A DNA stretch of 64,000 nucleotides from Micropterix aruncella (Eukaryota; Arthropoda; Insecta; Lepidoptera; Micropterigidae). A model generated the notes under the pieces. That model was given only the letters and a program-made list of their open reading frames with translations. It searched no databases and was not told the origin of the DNA. The stretch spans positions 18,208,653 through 18,272,652 of the forward strand of contig OX155964.1 in the NCBI GenBank assembly GCA_944548615.1, given 5' to 3'. The position numbers and the translations under genes were made by a program. The number at the start of each line of letters is the position of its first letter. Positions within the stretch are counted from its first letter, which is position 1. Positions 1-54,621 of this stretch are shown piece after piece.

Positions 1-2600
1 ATTTTAAAATTAAATTGTACTTAAAAAAGATCATAGTGACATCTAACGATTTAATTAGTAACTAAAACTGACAGATGACAGAATGGTGGTTGCTAAACTA
101 TAGAGCGCAGTGCCATCGTTACGTAAATAAAGGGTTTGAGTAGTTTTTGAGAGTTAAGGACATCATTAGGGGCTTTAAAATAGACAATCAGGAGTATTTG
201 GCAAGAAATTAGCATATTTTGAGATTTTTACGAAAAATCGACGTAAAAATCAATAATTGACAAAATAGACAATAGAAGCATGTTTATGGTCTTAAAAAGT
301 CGACCGATTGGTTTTTCAAAGAAATATAAAAGGGGTTCATTAAATAGTAGGAATTATGGGAGAATTTAATAGCAATATTGATAAAGTCATTTGAAGAACA
401 TTTAATTTATTATTAAGAGAAATTGGAAAACATAATCGATATCGATTATGTTTTAAGAATTTATCAACAATTAATTGCCAGTCAAAATAAAATTTAATTG
501 TTAAAATGAGGAAATTTAGAAACACTTAATTAAAATAGAGGAATTACTAGATAAAAATACTATCAATAAATAAAATTGAAATAAAATAGTTATATTATTT
601 CGCTTTCAAAAGCGAAAGCGGAAACGACGCGCAGAAAAGGCGGCAAGATCAAGTCAAAATATGATGATTTCGCGCCGAATATGAAACATCAATTTTCTCA
701 TAATACGTAAAATAAATACTTAAAATCATATGTAGAATTAGAAGCACGAATTATCGTTAAGAAATTCGCTTGTTAGCAATGTAGCAGAGCGTTATTTAAC
801 GAAAAAATAGATAAATCAGATCGTTTTATGATTGATTAGTCAATAGTTGTGGGTTAAATTATTAAAAAAAGGTCACATCGATAGGGGTGTTATATAAGGG
901 ATGGACGTGTAGCTTCCGGCATCCATTAAGAAATTTCAGTTGCACGCACTAAACCTGCGAAAGTTTACGAAAGAAAAGTATATTTTTGGTGCTCAGATGT
1001 GAGGAAAACAGTTTAGAATGAGGGCACTGGGATGCTGTGAAGCGTCTCAGTGCCCAGTTAATTTAAATTCGTATAAAAGTGTACAGATCGTATATCACAG
1101 AAACGCTTTATCGCACTCGCCATTGAGGCGATTTTACAAAGACATTAAAAAACGAACAAATAATAGAAAATCCAGTGCTAAAATGTGAATCGAGAGAGCT
1201 ACGCGAGTTGGCACAATAAAAATCCAACATTCCAAATAAAATAGAAGTACGAGATCCCGTCGTGTTGCAATACGAAAATATATCAAAGATGGCGGACGAA
1301 TCAAAATGAAAACGTCAGATTAAAATTCACAACATTGCGAACGTTCTTCGAAGGTGTATAACATAGCGGCGAAATAAGGGAAAAACATTGACGAGAATGC
1401 AGTGACGACGTGGAATTGCAGTACGATAGTAAGCGGCTGGGGGTTCTGATAGACATTCGTCGCATTAGCAGTAATGGCAGATTTCTAGGAAGGCGACACA
1501 CATCGAAGAGATTGACATTTAGTTATAAGTGCATAATTGTGCAATGCAGCTGTAAATACGGGAAAGTATAGCCGAGAGTCATTGTCGGCAAAGATGTACT
1601 AAAAATATGTAAGTTTATTTTTGCCGAAGCTGGCGTTATTTAATTATTTAGGCCGAAGCTAGCACCCAATATTATCATTGTTGTATATTTTTTTTGGGGT
1701 TATAAATATTCGAGTTTTGTGGGTTTGTTGGAAATTATCAGAAATGTTAAGTAGTTGTAACGTAAATGCGTGATTTCTACATATTTGCACGTTAACTAAA
1801 AATGAGGCATTTAACATCGATTGACACAAAGAGTCGTTGATAATTCTACGAGATAAACCTCTAGTCAGACTCTTATTTAATTTGGAAGAGAGATAGCCTT
1901 TGCTAACTCCATTAAATTTGACACAAGCCATTTATATAATGTGCTCACGGATTGGAAACTTAGTTAAGGACACATTCGAATTATACTGAATGTTAGAATA
2001 AAATTAAAGGTAAGGAAAATTGTAGATTATATTAAGATTTTTTTGACTGATCGATGGGGTTTCACGGATAACGGGGAGGGAATAGTATTAATAGAAATAA
2101 TAGAACGAAAACCATATGGACACCCAGTGGACTGGATGATAGCCAGGTCGTAGTTTATATCGGGCATTAGCGACTGCGGTCATTTAAATTCATTTATATC
2201 ACTGGAACGCCATCGACTAGTTTGACAGTATGTTAGTTTATAAGTAATTTTATTTTTGTATGTAAACATTACGATTCATGTTTCAATATAATTTGACATT
2301 GAACATATTTAAATAAATAAGGGATTAGAATCTAATTGTCGAATTTCACGGCGGAGATTTAAACTCATGCATTATCATTATTATTATTAATGTTATTTTT
2401 TTTTAACAATCGACTGAACGCAGCCATTATTGTCATCGACAAATAATCGATCGAAAATAACTCAAAGAATAAATTGTAATATTTTGTGGTGAATTAGGCG
2501 CTCATTATTATAAATATAATTCACAATAATAGTACTTAAACTAAAATAGAAGAAATTATAATTTTAATTGTTTAATATATGCATTTTGGTTTAATATATG
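1..2600. other. unassigned AT-rich DNA
   Basis: I see no supportable gene. Short frames at 1301-1501 and 1659-1931 (minus) show no known domain. The 880-1500 part has a TATATAAGGG box and may be a decayed LTR element, but I found no paired LTR. Confidence 0.4.
1022..1055. repeat. 14-bp stem hairpin
   Basis: GGGCACTGGGATGC and GCGTCTCAGTGCCC pair over 14 positions (two G-T wobbles) around the loop TGTGAA. Function unknown. Confidence 0.6.
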
Positions 2601-2904
2601 GATTATTAATTGGAGAAGATTTGTTTCATTGAGGAAGTAAATACAAAGAGGGAAATTATTAGGCAAGGTATTGGAAGCCTATCCCTCTTGAAGGTAATAT
2701 TATCACTATCGCTGATATGGTAGTGGAGTAAGTGGATCAAAGTATAGCTTAAAATTGTGGAAATAATATAGTAACAATCTTCTCTACAAATGACGTCCCA
2801 ACGTGATGGCCCAACAGACATTGAAAGTATCTTAACATAACATATCGAGAAATAGATTATAAAATCATAACTCACAGATAGAAGTGAGAAGTAGTAGTAA
2901 AAAG

Positions 2905-3418
2905 TCATTCTGACAGTATTTGGTTAGTGGCTGTGTAAAAATAAATGTGTCTTCAACAACTTTTTGAAAGTATGCAGTGAAGGTGCATGCCTGATAGAGT
3001 GAGGGAGCTGATTCCATAAACGAGCAGAATGGACTGTAAAAGAGTGCGTGTAAACAGAAGAATGATGTATCGGAATGGTGAGTGTGTTATCCCGGCTTGA
3101 TCAAAGTAGAAGACCGTGGCCTCCCAAAGGGTGGAAATTCTCCTTGAGATAGGAGGGTGAAGTGGGGTTATTGAGTATGTTGTAGAGTAGCGACAACGTA
3201 TGCAAATTTCTAAGATTGCGAATAGGAAGCCAATGAAGTTGCTCACGAAAGCAGCTAACGTGGTCGAACTTTCGCAAATTAAAAACATACCTGAGTAAGA
3301 TATTTTGCAGACGCTCCAGCTTATTCAAAATAACCTCACTGGCATCTATATAACAAACATCACCGTAGTCAAGTATAGGCGTTAAGAGTGTGGACACAAT
3401 CATTTCTTTATGTGACAT
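2905..3418 (-). mobile_element. non-LTR retrotransposon (CR1/Jockey-type) RT C-terminal fragment
   Basis: The minus strand reads LLTPILDYGDVCYIDASEVI, LRKFDHVSCFREQLHWLPIR and HTLSLLYNILNN; after a frameshift near 3090 it reads FTVHSARLWNQLPHSIRHAP. The same order of motifs (LINYADVAYLD, FDHISNFRRQMEWLPIRR, VQAARLWNSVP) occurs in the complete LINE at 26410-31413. The copy is 5'-truncated and dead. Confidence 0.85.
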
Positions 3419-3493
3419 GGGGAGAAATCATTGAAGCCGCCGGAGACTATGAAAACCATGGAAACTATTGAAGAAAAGATTGAGAAGCGTAGT

Positions 3494-3558
3494 TATCTAG
3501 CGGTAGGTAAAATATCGCTAATAAACAATATTGGCTATATTTTTCCTACCGCTAGATA
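3494..3558. repeat. 65-bp imperfect palindrome
   Basis: TATCTAGCGGTAGG (3494-3507) is the exact inverse of CCTACCGCTAGATA (3545-3558), and the inner 10 bp also pair with two mismatches. It resembles the core of a small fold-back MITE. Confidence 0.65.
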
Positions 3559-3660
3559 GCGGATCCTGCTCAAGCTTTTTATACTAATTTTCAAACAAAA
3601 AAAAATTTTCAAAAAATATATTTTTACTAATTTGCTTAGTTTGGCGCACTGATTTACCAA

Positions 3661-3692
3661 TCCACTCCACTCCACTCCAATCCACTCCACAG
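3661..3692. repeat. CCACT-type short tandem repeat
   Basis: Repeats of the 5-mer CCACT with one CCAAT variant. Confidence 0.8.
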
Positions 3693-3769
3693 TATAATGG
3701 AAATTAAGGTTTTTTTTTTGTATGAAAAATATATATTCAATTAATTAAAACATTCCCTATTATTTATGG

Positions 3770-3852
3770 AGTTTTGCAATTTTAACCGCCCTACCTTTGG
3801 GTAATTATTAAAAAAATTAGGAAAAAAATCCTTGGGTTTTTTTCTTTTAGAC
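3770..3852. repeat. short dispersed repeat, copy 1
   Basis: The motif CCGCCCTACCTTTGGGTAAT followed by TATTAAAAAA and a GGGTTTTTTTC end recurs at 47224-47285 with a few changes. It probably belongs to a larger TE not resolved here. Confidence 0.5.
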
Positions 3853-4084
3853 TTCTCCTTTTCAGATATTTTTTGTATTGAATTTAATATATCAATCAAC
3901 CTAGTCTCTGATATATATGAAAAGGATCGTGAATTATGACTTTCTACCTTCCTCATACAAACCAATCTCAAAAAAGTCCCTCAAAAAGGTTTTTATTTTA
4001 ATTGAATGTACGGGATACGGCTCGTTGCGTTCGGGCGATAACATTGCGGCCGATCATATACGCTGGTATGTATGGGTAAAGTGG

Positions 4085-4282
4085 TTAACCCTTAGAAAGC
4101 TGCCCATAGGAATGAAGCTCACGACGGCATGTTTTTAACCCTCTAAAATTTCTTTGTAGGTTTAGTGCACGCATACTAATATATAAAGGTGGCTTATTCA
4201 ATGAAGGCGACTTTTTTCGTATATAATTATATAATTGCATAAATACGGAGATCCCGCGAGTTATTAGCATTCCAGCGGTTAA
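4085..4282. mobile_element. possible TTAA-flanked MITE
   Basis: Starts TTAACCCTTAGAAAGC and ends CATTCCAGCGGTTAA, a TTAA|CC...GG|TTAA border like the better piggyBac-type MITEs nearby. The inner termini match poorly. Confidence 0.35.
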
Positions 4283-4378
4283 TGGAAGTTGCTTAATGCT
4301 TCTGATATAAAATTCGCATGGATAGGAACAGATTTATGCTTTATTGAATAGTAATTGAACCGGATACCGGATTCTGGT

Positions 4379-5492
4379 AATAAAATACAAACGGAGCTGC
4401 CATGGAATTCACCGACCGGAGTCGGGCCCATCATAATACTATTTTTACACTTCTGGGGGGTGAGCATTGGATTCCGGACTAATGATCGGCTGTGGTAGGT
4501 TTAGGACAGCTGTCTTGCCACATGTGAGCGTTCACCTTACCACCCATTCACTCCCCCTTCGAAGCCATAGAATTTGAGATGCGCAAATCGCAGTTTTAGA
4601 TAATTTTTCGAAGAAAGAGTTCATTATTTTTCTGGTAAGACCATGATCTTTAAAAAGGTGAAACAGAAATTTAGCTGGAAGGCCACGAGCGCCAACTTCC
4701 ACCGCGTGCAGGTGAACAGTGAAGCCGTTCCAGGTGACGCCATTTGCGAGATCATGGTATTTATTTAATTTGCACTCGTGGTCTTATGGGATATTTGATT
4801 TCCATGGAACAGTTAATTATACGACAAGGGCCACCTTCCGAGATAGAGAATAAAGAGTTATATCTGGACGGAGGGCTGTGCATCCGAAACTTTCAGGGAA
4901 TTCATACTGCTTAGAGACCGAATCGACCTTTAGAATCCAATCTGAAGCTTTCTCGATTATTGAGAAAGGTTTTGTAGTTAAATGTTTTTTGCCTTTAGAG
5001 CCATCCCGCACAAACTCTATTGGGGGTTTGGAGGGTAGTATCAAACCCTTGTTGGCACGAGCCACTGGGAGGCTAATTACCTCACGAATAACAGCGAGGA
5101 CTTTGTCATGGCGGTAAGTGTAGCGTCCTTGATCTAAGGCCACAAGGACATGAACTATCCTCGGCATAGCTGCAACAAGCGAGGTTACTGGGGTCTCGAA
5201 GTGTATGCTGAAAGGCATTCACATAAAATTTCAGCATCTCTGGCGTCCAGTCATAGAGCATTACCTTCCAGTGCATTGGAGGTGGAATGCAAAAGTCCCC
5301 AATTGTTGTCCAATCATTCTGGCATTGAAGGCTAGTAGCATGAGCCATACTGTTGCTGTCGTAATCTCCCCGCAAAAGAGACTTCTTCAAGTCCACATCG
5401 CTCATGGTTATACTGCCATACCCCAGACCAGTGCCATTCTGGCTGATTCCAGTAAGGAACTTTTTGTGGAAGTCTATTCGGGCTTGTAGATC
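4379..5492 (-). mobile_element. ELTVPWE-tail LINE, longest copy, 5'-truncated
   Basis: Minus-strand coding remnants read LQARIDFHKKFLTGISQNGT, MHWKVMLYDWTPEMLKFYVN, AFQHTLRDPSNLA, YAEDSSCPCG, DQGRYTYRHDKVLAVIREVI and RPDITLYSLSRKVALVV-LTVPW. From knowledge, the Cys/His knuckle after a reverse transcriptase and a downstream RPD...ELTVPWE block occur at the C-terminus of RT-derived proteins of many animals; the D and E suggest a nuclease-like fold (inference). Here the Glu codon is TAA. The 3' end (low coordinate) is TTGTATTTTA, shared with copies at 19689, 33606, 34500, 46981 and 48153. Confidence 0.8.
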
Positions 5493-5625
5493 ATTTAAAT
5501 GTCATCATTTGAGTGTCATCATTTAGATCATTTCAACTAAATTAATTAAACTGAATATCTAACCGAATATCTGGTTAATCTGAATAGTTCACAGATATGA
5601 GTAATTTCAAAGTTGTTAGAAGCTT

Positions 5626-5727
5626 CTAAACATAGCTAGCTATATTTAGAAGACGAGAAATAGAAAAGAATCTTCTGGAATGGTACCCCACAACAGGAAG
5701 ATGGAGACAACTTGGGTGGACTATCAC
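5626..5727 (-). CDS. candidate terminal exon of ema (weak)
   Basis: A TCTTCTAG acceptor 69 nt after exon 16 opens a phase-0 frame of 33 codons ending TAG at 5626-5628. The peptide (starts VIVHPSCLHL) is not family-like; the +1 frame (DSPPKLSPSS) looks more protein-like but is out of phase. The real last exon may lie before base 1. Confidence 0.2.
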   Translation of the reverse strand: MIVHPSCLHLPVVGYHSRRFFSISRLLNIASYV

Positions 5728-5796
5728 CTAGAAGACACAATTCTACTAATTTTTTAGATTATACTACTAATTTCAGATTGAATAATGCTTCCTTAC

Positions 5797-49321
<43,525 letters not shown>

Positions 49322-49670
49322 GATAACAACGAATTAACACTGTCCAATTATCTCACTTCCACTTCAACGACACAAAATTGCGCCGCCATCGCTTTTATGT
49401 AGGTTAATCCGTGCGTACATCTTAATTATTCGCAGCGCAAGATTAAGGCCATATTTAAGTGATTATTTTTAAATTTAAAAGAATTCACGCGATATTATAA
49501 ATAAATTCACGATTCTATTTGATTTTATCAAAACAAGTCATTACTTTCTTGTCACTCGCGTAGTGCTAATCAATTGACAGGTAGGGCTTGATTAAACGAA
49601 CTACTCACTATCGATATATTAAAACATTAAACATATCGACGATGCATGTGATGAAATGGGTCCCATGAAA

Positions 49671-50460
49671 CGGGGGGCGCCAGTTTTGCATGCGGCAATT
49701 TTGCACAAATGTCACTTTTGACAGGTCCAAATTTGTTGAGGGCAGATTTGCAGGAGGCAACCTTGCAGGAAGCAACCTTGCAGGCGGCAACCTTCAGTAC
49801 AGTTTTTAAGTTTTTCTGTTAGGTTAGGTTAGGTTAGGTTTTTCTTTCCCTAAAATCGAAGTGACATTAATTACCGGCATCCTTGTAGTGGATGACTTTT
49901 ATACATCAAACTAAACATTAAAAAAAATGTTTTAAGTTTTTCTGTTAGGTTAGGTTAGGTCATTTTGACATTTGAAAAACTGCCTTCTGCAAGATTGCCT
50001 TCTGCAAAACTGCCGCCTGCAAGAATGCCGTCTGCAAGATTGCCGTCTGCAAATTTGCCTTCTGCAAGTTTGATGGGGGTCCAATCTTGCAGACGGCATT
50101 CTTGCAGGCGGCAGTTTTGCAGAAGGCAATCTTGCAGAAGGCAGTTTTGCAAATGTCAAACTGACGTTTCGAGAACCTAACCTAACCTATCAGAAAAACT
50201 TTTTTTGTAATGTTTAGTTTGATGTACTAAATCATCCACTACAAGGATGCCGGTAATTAATGTCACTTCGATTTTAGGGAAAGAAAAACCTAACCTAACA
50301 GAAAAATTTAAAACATTTAGTTTGATGTAAGTACTGAAGGTTGCCGCCTGCAAGGTTGCCGCCTGCAAGGTTGCCTCCTGCAAATCTGCCCTCAACAAAT
50401 TTGGAGCTGTCAAAAGTGACATTTGTGCAAGTTTGCCGCATGCAAAACTGGCGCCCCCCG
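49671..50460. mobile_element. 790-bp fold-back element with ATGAAA target duplication
   Basis: Two arms of about 390 bp are inverted along nearly their whole length, from CGGGGGGCGCCAGTTTTGCA inwards. ATGAAA flanks both ends (49665-49670, 50461-50466). Each arm has runs of a 15-bp unit (TGCCGTCTGCAAGAT type) and short TTAGG runs. Confidence 0.93.
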
Positions 50461-50466
50461 ATGAAA

Positions 50467-50640
50467 TCTTCGCACGCTATCTTCTGGTTGTAATAATAGA
50501 GGTAGTAACTCCAATATTTGAGTCGTATTAAATCAGTTGTATAGTCGATCATTTTTAGGACTCCTGTGAAATACTTGCTAATTATATCTGTCGATACCAA
50601 AGGCAAATGGCAATAGTTTAATGCCTCCTTTACACGTTGG
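50467..50640 (-). other. open frame interrupted by the fold-back element
   Basis: The minus frame reads VSTDIISKYFTGVLKMIDYT then YWSYYLYYYNQKIACEDF. With one ATGAAA copy retained the frame continues past the fold-back element for about 17 codons. Family not recognised; it could be a decayed TE or exon. Confidence 0.3.
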
Positions 50641-51470
50641 CCAATATTTATTTATTTATTTATTTTGTTTATTCGCTTATTACTAATCAACATTACAGTA
50701 AAACCAAGGCCTTGAGAAGTAACAAAAATAAAGATATCACCGTAACTGTACAATGACACTTGTAATACTAGCTATCATATAAGAATAAATAATTAATAGC
50801 GTGCAATTTAAACGAGTGAGGATTGGCGGTAAAAATATCGAAATCTGGTGCCATCGAGTGAATTTCATTTAAAAGGGCCGCAAAGCACGCGCCAACAAGT
50901 TCCACCTCGTAAGGTTAGTGCGCGAGAACGGCTCCACGACAAGATGGTGCGATCGAGCACGAATATAATTATTTGGTATAAAGAGATCCACCTTGGCTAG
51001 TAAACTAGGGTTATCAGTTTTACCACGAATTAGATTGAAAACATAAGACATGGTCAGCATTTCTCTTCTGAGACAGAGAGAATTATAGCCAACCTGTGAT
51101 AAATGCAATCGGATACAAAAATGGATAATATCCCTACTGCTTGAAGTACAAAAACGTCAAAAAAACACTTCTGTACCTTTTCCAGCATGAGGGTATAAGT
51201 ATCTTCATGCGGATTCCAAATAGCTGCATTCGTTTCCTTGCGACTTCTAATAATCGAGTTGTACAACGTGCGCATAACCCGAATATTATTGAAGTGTTTG
51301 GATTGACGTATCACAAACCCTAGAAGCTTGAAAGAAGTTGTAGATAGTTGCCTAATGTGCTCCTTGAAGTTTAACTTGGGGTCGAAAAATACTCCTAAGT
51401 CCTTGACTTCAGTAACTCTGGCAAGCACACTAACTATATATGCCATTGCCTACGTCTCGCTCTTTCTCAT
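50641..51470 (-). mobile_element. 5'-truncated LINE with RT C-terminus
   Basis: Two minus frames, 51054-51446 (VTEVKDLGVFFDPKLNFKEH, LLGFVIRQSKHFNN, LYNSIIRSRKETNAAIWNPH) and 50869-51108 (SYVFNLIRGKTDNPSLLAKV, LFIPNNYIRARSHHL), are adjacent parts of one RT end separated by frameshifts. The tail is (AATA)n at 50645-50665. TTTACACGT occurs on both sides. Confidence 0.85.
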
Positions 51471-51599
51471 ACATTTTACACGTCACGGCAGTGCCGACTC
51501 GTTCAACAATGGCCAACAGGTAGAGCAGTTAAATAATAAATAATAGGGTGGGTAAATTGAATTGAATTGTGCAATGTGCACAATTCAATTTACGGCAAA

Positions 51600-52258
51600 C
51601 GGATTCGTGTAGCTTGGGCCACAAGATCCACTTTGTTCTCGGATCGGCTCAACTCACGATTCAGGTCCTATTGAGAAGCCTCCTCGGGTAAGACCCGTGT
51701 CTCAGGCCTCAAAGCTGGTGGACCGGTTTCCCCAGGCGGGATTTCATTTCGGCGCCACTGGACGGTTTGCGCATCGGTCGGCGAAGCCAATCGGTTGTGC
51801 ATTCTGACTAATTGCTGAAAGGGTCTGGAGACTATGTTGACCTGATGTCATGCCACTCTTGAAATGACCTTGTGCCACTCGATCCCGTGTGGCACTACGG
51901 GCAAAGAACGTCCAGGTCCGCGATAAATTCAAATTGAATTACCGCTGTAATACAACAGGTAGAGGTCGCGTAAGCGACTTCGGTTAATTCCAGGTTAAGG
52001 TTCGGTTAATTCCAGGTTAATTCCAGACGGAGATATACTGCCAAAACGTATAGTTAGGGGGCGAGGCTGGCAGCTGTTTACCTTTCCCGGTGCCTCGCCG
52101 TAAGGCGTCGCACTCTAACGGGTTGCTGGTGACCTAGACAGTAGATCGTCTTGTCCCCAAGTCTTCTACGCTCATCCCACGGCTGAAAGAACGATAATAT
52201 ATCGGTATACCAGCCTGGGGTGACGGGTTCGCCCGTTGTAGTCGACACCGCCCTACTG
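51600..52258 (+). repeat. dispersed repeat family B, longest copy
   Basis: Contains GTAGCTTGGGCCACAAGATC...GCCTCCTCGGGTAAG and, at 52128-52258, AGACAGTAGAT, CTACGCTCATCCCACGGCTG, TATACCAGCCTGGGGTGACG and GGTTCGCCCGTTGTAGTCGA. The parts recur at 53815-54120, 60735-60830 and 62040-62190. Class unknown. Confidence 0.65.
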
Positions 52259-52375
52259 TGCAATGTGTAATTTGAATTGTGCAATTTGCAAAGACACGAT
52301 GCATATACAATGTGCTGGTATAGATGAGGCTAGGGTACATATTTTAAAAGGCAGACTAAGCATCGACGCGCGAAA

Positions 52376-52720
52376 ATGAATTGCACGCGATGTATACAAA
52401 CTAAAATTCAAAGCTCGATTATCGACCAGAATCGAATTTATTTTGGTTATTTAAACCATAAAACAAGGATAAAAAACCAAAGCTTCCATATCTCGAAAAC
52501 TAATGGACGTATCGAAATAATTTTTTCACACGATTTTTTTATATTTAGAAGACAATACGGAGAGCTAAAAATAAAAATTAGTGAACATTCTCCATTATCT
52601 TTGCGGCTCACTTTTTTAATAAGTGCGCCGCAATTTATCTTTGCGGCGCACTTTTTGAATTTGGGACATCTTAGTCTTCAGCGTCGAAGAAATCGAACGC
52701 AAATATTGTTTGAATAAAGA
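52376..52720 (+). other. unrecognised 113-codon open frame
   Basis: A plus frame open from 52376 to 52717. No family recognised. It contains the near-palindrome TTTGCGGC.CACTTTTT / AAGTGCGCCGCAA around 52610-52660. Confidence 0.15.
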
Positions 52721-52870
52721 CTGGCTGGTACGACGGCCCCTAGTGGCGCCGCCGGCTGAATAAAAAAAAACAAGAAATTAAAAAAGCGCGAACGTCAATT
52801 GATTTTGTCGTTGTTATTTTCTCATAGAGGGTGATGAAAAGTAGAGTGTTTCACTCGGGCGCAACATATT

Positions 52871-52931
52871 TTCGGCTCGGGCGCTAAATAATCCCTCGCT
52901 ACGCTCGGGATTCTTTAGCGCCCGAGCCGAA
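52871..52931. repeat. 61-bp hairpin
   Basis: TTCGGCTCGGGCGCTAAA pairs exactly with TTTAGCGCCCGAGCCGAA; AATCCC / GGGATT extends the stem inside. Likely the core of a fold-back MITE. Confidence 0.85.
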
Positions 52932-53324
52932 CCACCCCTGCTAGACCACCCGGTTATTCGCTGGAATTCACAGTCGATCGACTAAAGCCGCACGATGCGC
53001 AAACCGCCCATCATCGCCCGTGGTCTTTCCCCAGAGGATCCGATTGACCCGTCCACGATACAGTCGAGACAGGGTCCACAGTCTTCTCCAGGTTTGTCCC
53101 TTTTCTAAGGGGCTACTGGATGGTAGTTGAGCCGTGAGTTAAGCCGATCCAAAATAGCGAGCAGAGCATATAACACAAGCTACACGGAACCGTTAGCCTA
53201 ACCTACTTACTATATGAACCAAAAGCTAGCACAAAGACTTGACGCAAATTTTTGCTAGACAGAGCGGATTCGTTTATTTAGCCTACAAAAGCGATGTACT
53301 GCAATTTTCTTATTCCGAGATTTT

Positions 53325-53760
53325 GTGATTGCGATTTTGACGAGCCCCGGACACACCTATCTTCTTCCAGCCATCACGAACACAATGGATAGAGGCGTGT
53401 GCTCGTCCCAATCATTAACACCGAAATATACCCGAAAAAGCACCGCCCGCAGCATCTCTCTTCAGCTGCGCCGCCTCTACGGCCGCTTTATACACAAAAT
53501 CAATCAGAAATTTTCTACGTGCCTTGGTCATTATGGAGAAATGCTTTGTGGGAATTAGCCAAACTGGCTATTCGGGGTACCGTAATGCTCTGTGGGCAAA
53601 ATACAAATTGATTCGTTTCGGACGAGACGTGCCTCGATTGACGATTGTTGACGTCTTACCCATACTCGGTTGGGTTCACGATATCTCTATGTACGTTTAT
53701 ACGGTTTCTATTTTAGGAGAATTCTACAATTGGGTATTTGGTAGACATGTTAGTTGGTGA
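53325..53760 (+). other. unrecognised overlapping open frames
   Basis: Plus frames 53325-53558 and 53524-53760 (TIVDVLPILGWVHDISMYVY, TVSILGEFYNWVFGRHVSW) are open but match nothing I know. They may be parts of one frame-shifted TE gene. Confidence 0.2.
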
Positions 53761-53814
53761 CATGTTAGTCTGGTAGACACGTTCGTTTCGAGAGATATAA
53801 CGATCATTATCGTT

Positions 53815-54120
53815 AAAACTTTCTGAGGTCAAGGGTTTGCTCGTCGTAGTTGACACCTCTGTTAGTTGGTGCACATGTATGGGGCTTAATGGATCCATGC
53901 ATGCAGCTTGGGCCGCAAGGCCACTTTGCTTTGTGGCCTGAGCAACTAATGGTTCAGCTCCTATCCTCCTGAATAGGAGCCTCCTCAAGTAAGTGATTTC
54001 AAGGAGTAGAATGGTTCGGGGGGGGGGGGGGGGTGAGAGGGGCGGCCTTTCATTTCTTGCCCCCGCGTTGTCGATCACTGGCAAAGTATGCAGCCCTGTT
54101 TCAACCCGCACAAAGGTTTC
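53815..54120 (+). repeat. dispersed repeat family B, rearranged copy
   Basis: TGAGGTCAAGGGTTTGCTCG and TCGTAGTTGACACC come first, then GCAGCTTGGGCCGCAAGGCC and GGAGCCTCCTCAAGTAAG: the two halves are in the opposite order to 51600-52258. A 17-bp G run sits inside. Confidence 0.55.
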
Positions 54121-54621
54121 AGACGTACCGCCAAGTATGGCGCATGTCACGCATCGGTCTATGACGTATCGGTCTACTGCGCCGTGCGATATAATGGTAT
54201 GGACATGCTGACGCCACGCGTTCGATTATGAATCAATCCGACCATTTGTTTCGAGTTCTTTATCGCATCCTCTATCTACTGATTAATTTTCAGCTTTTCC
54301 AGAACACTTTAGGGGTACTAATTAAAATTACATCTTTCCTAGCACGCCAGCACCAGGTGTCCCGAAATCTGGCCTATTGACTGTACCCCGGCATTCTATG
54401 GCCAAAATACTATCTGATCTGAAAGTATCAGCTTTCCCAAAACTCTTGCGCTTTTTTGTTGCTGGCTCCCAGTCTATTCGTCGCATGTGATCCTTTGACT
54501 CGTACCCAAAAAACCGCTCCCGACGAGGCAAAACACGTTCACACTCTCGTCTCGCGCCTCGTCTCACGCTTCGCCTCGTGCCTCGCGCGAGAGTGTAATT
54601 TACACCTCAAAGGAGACATGT

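Noticed and set aside
891..945. Core promoter (TATATAAGGG with a TCAGTT initiator)
   Set aside because: The spacing of about 46 bp is too long for a TATA-initiator pair and no gene follows.
49810..49960. TTAGG runs as an internal telomere
   Set aside because: Only three or four units each, present as part of both arms of the fold-back element; no long array.
49950..50180. Pentapeptide-repeat protein gene
   Set aside because: Equally good frames on both strands follow from the 15-bp repeat; no splice or start context.
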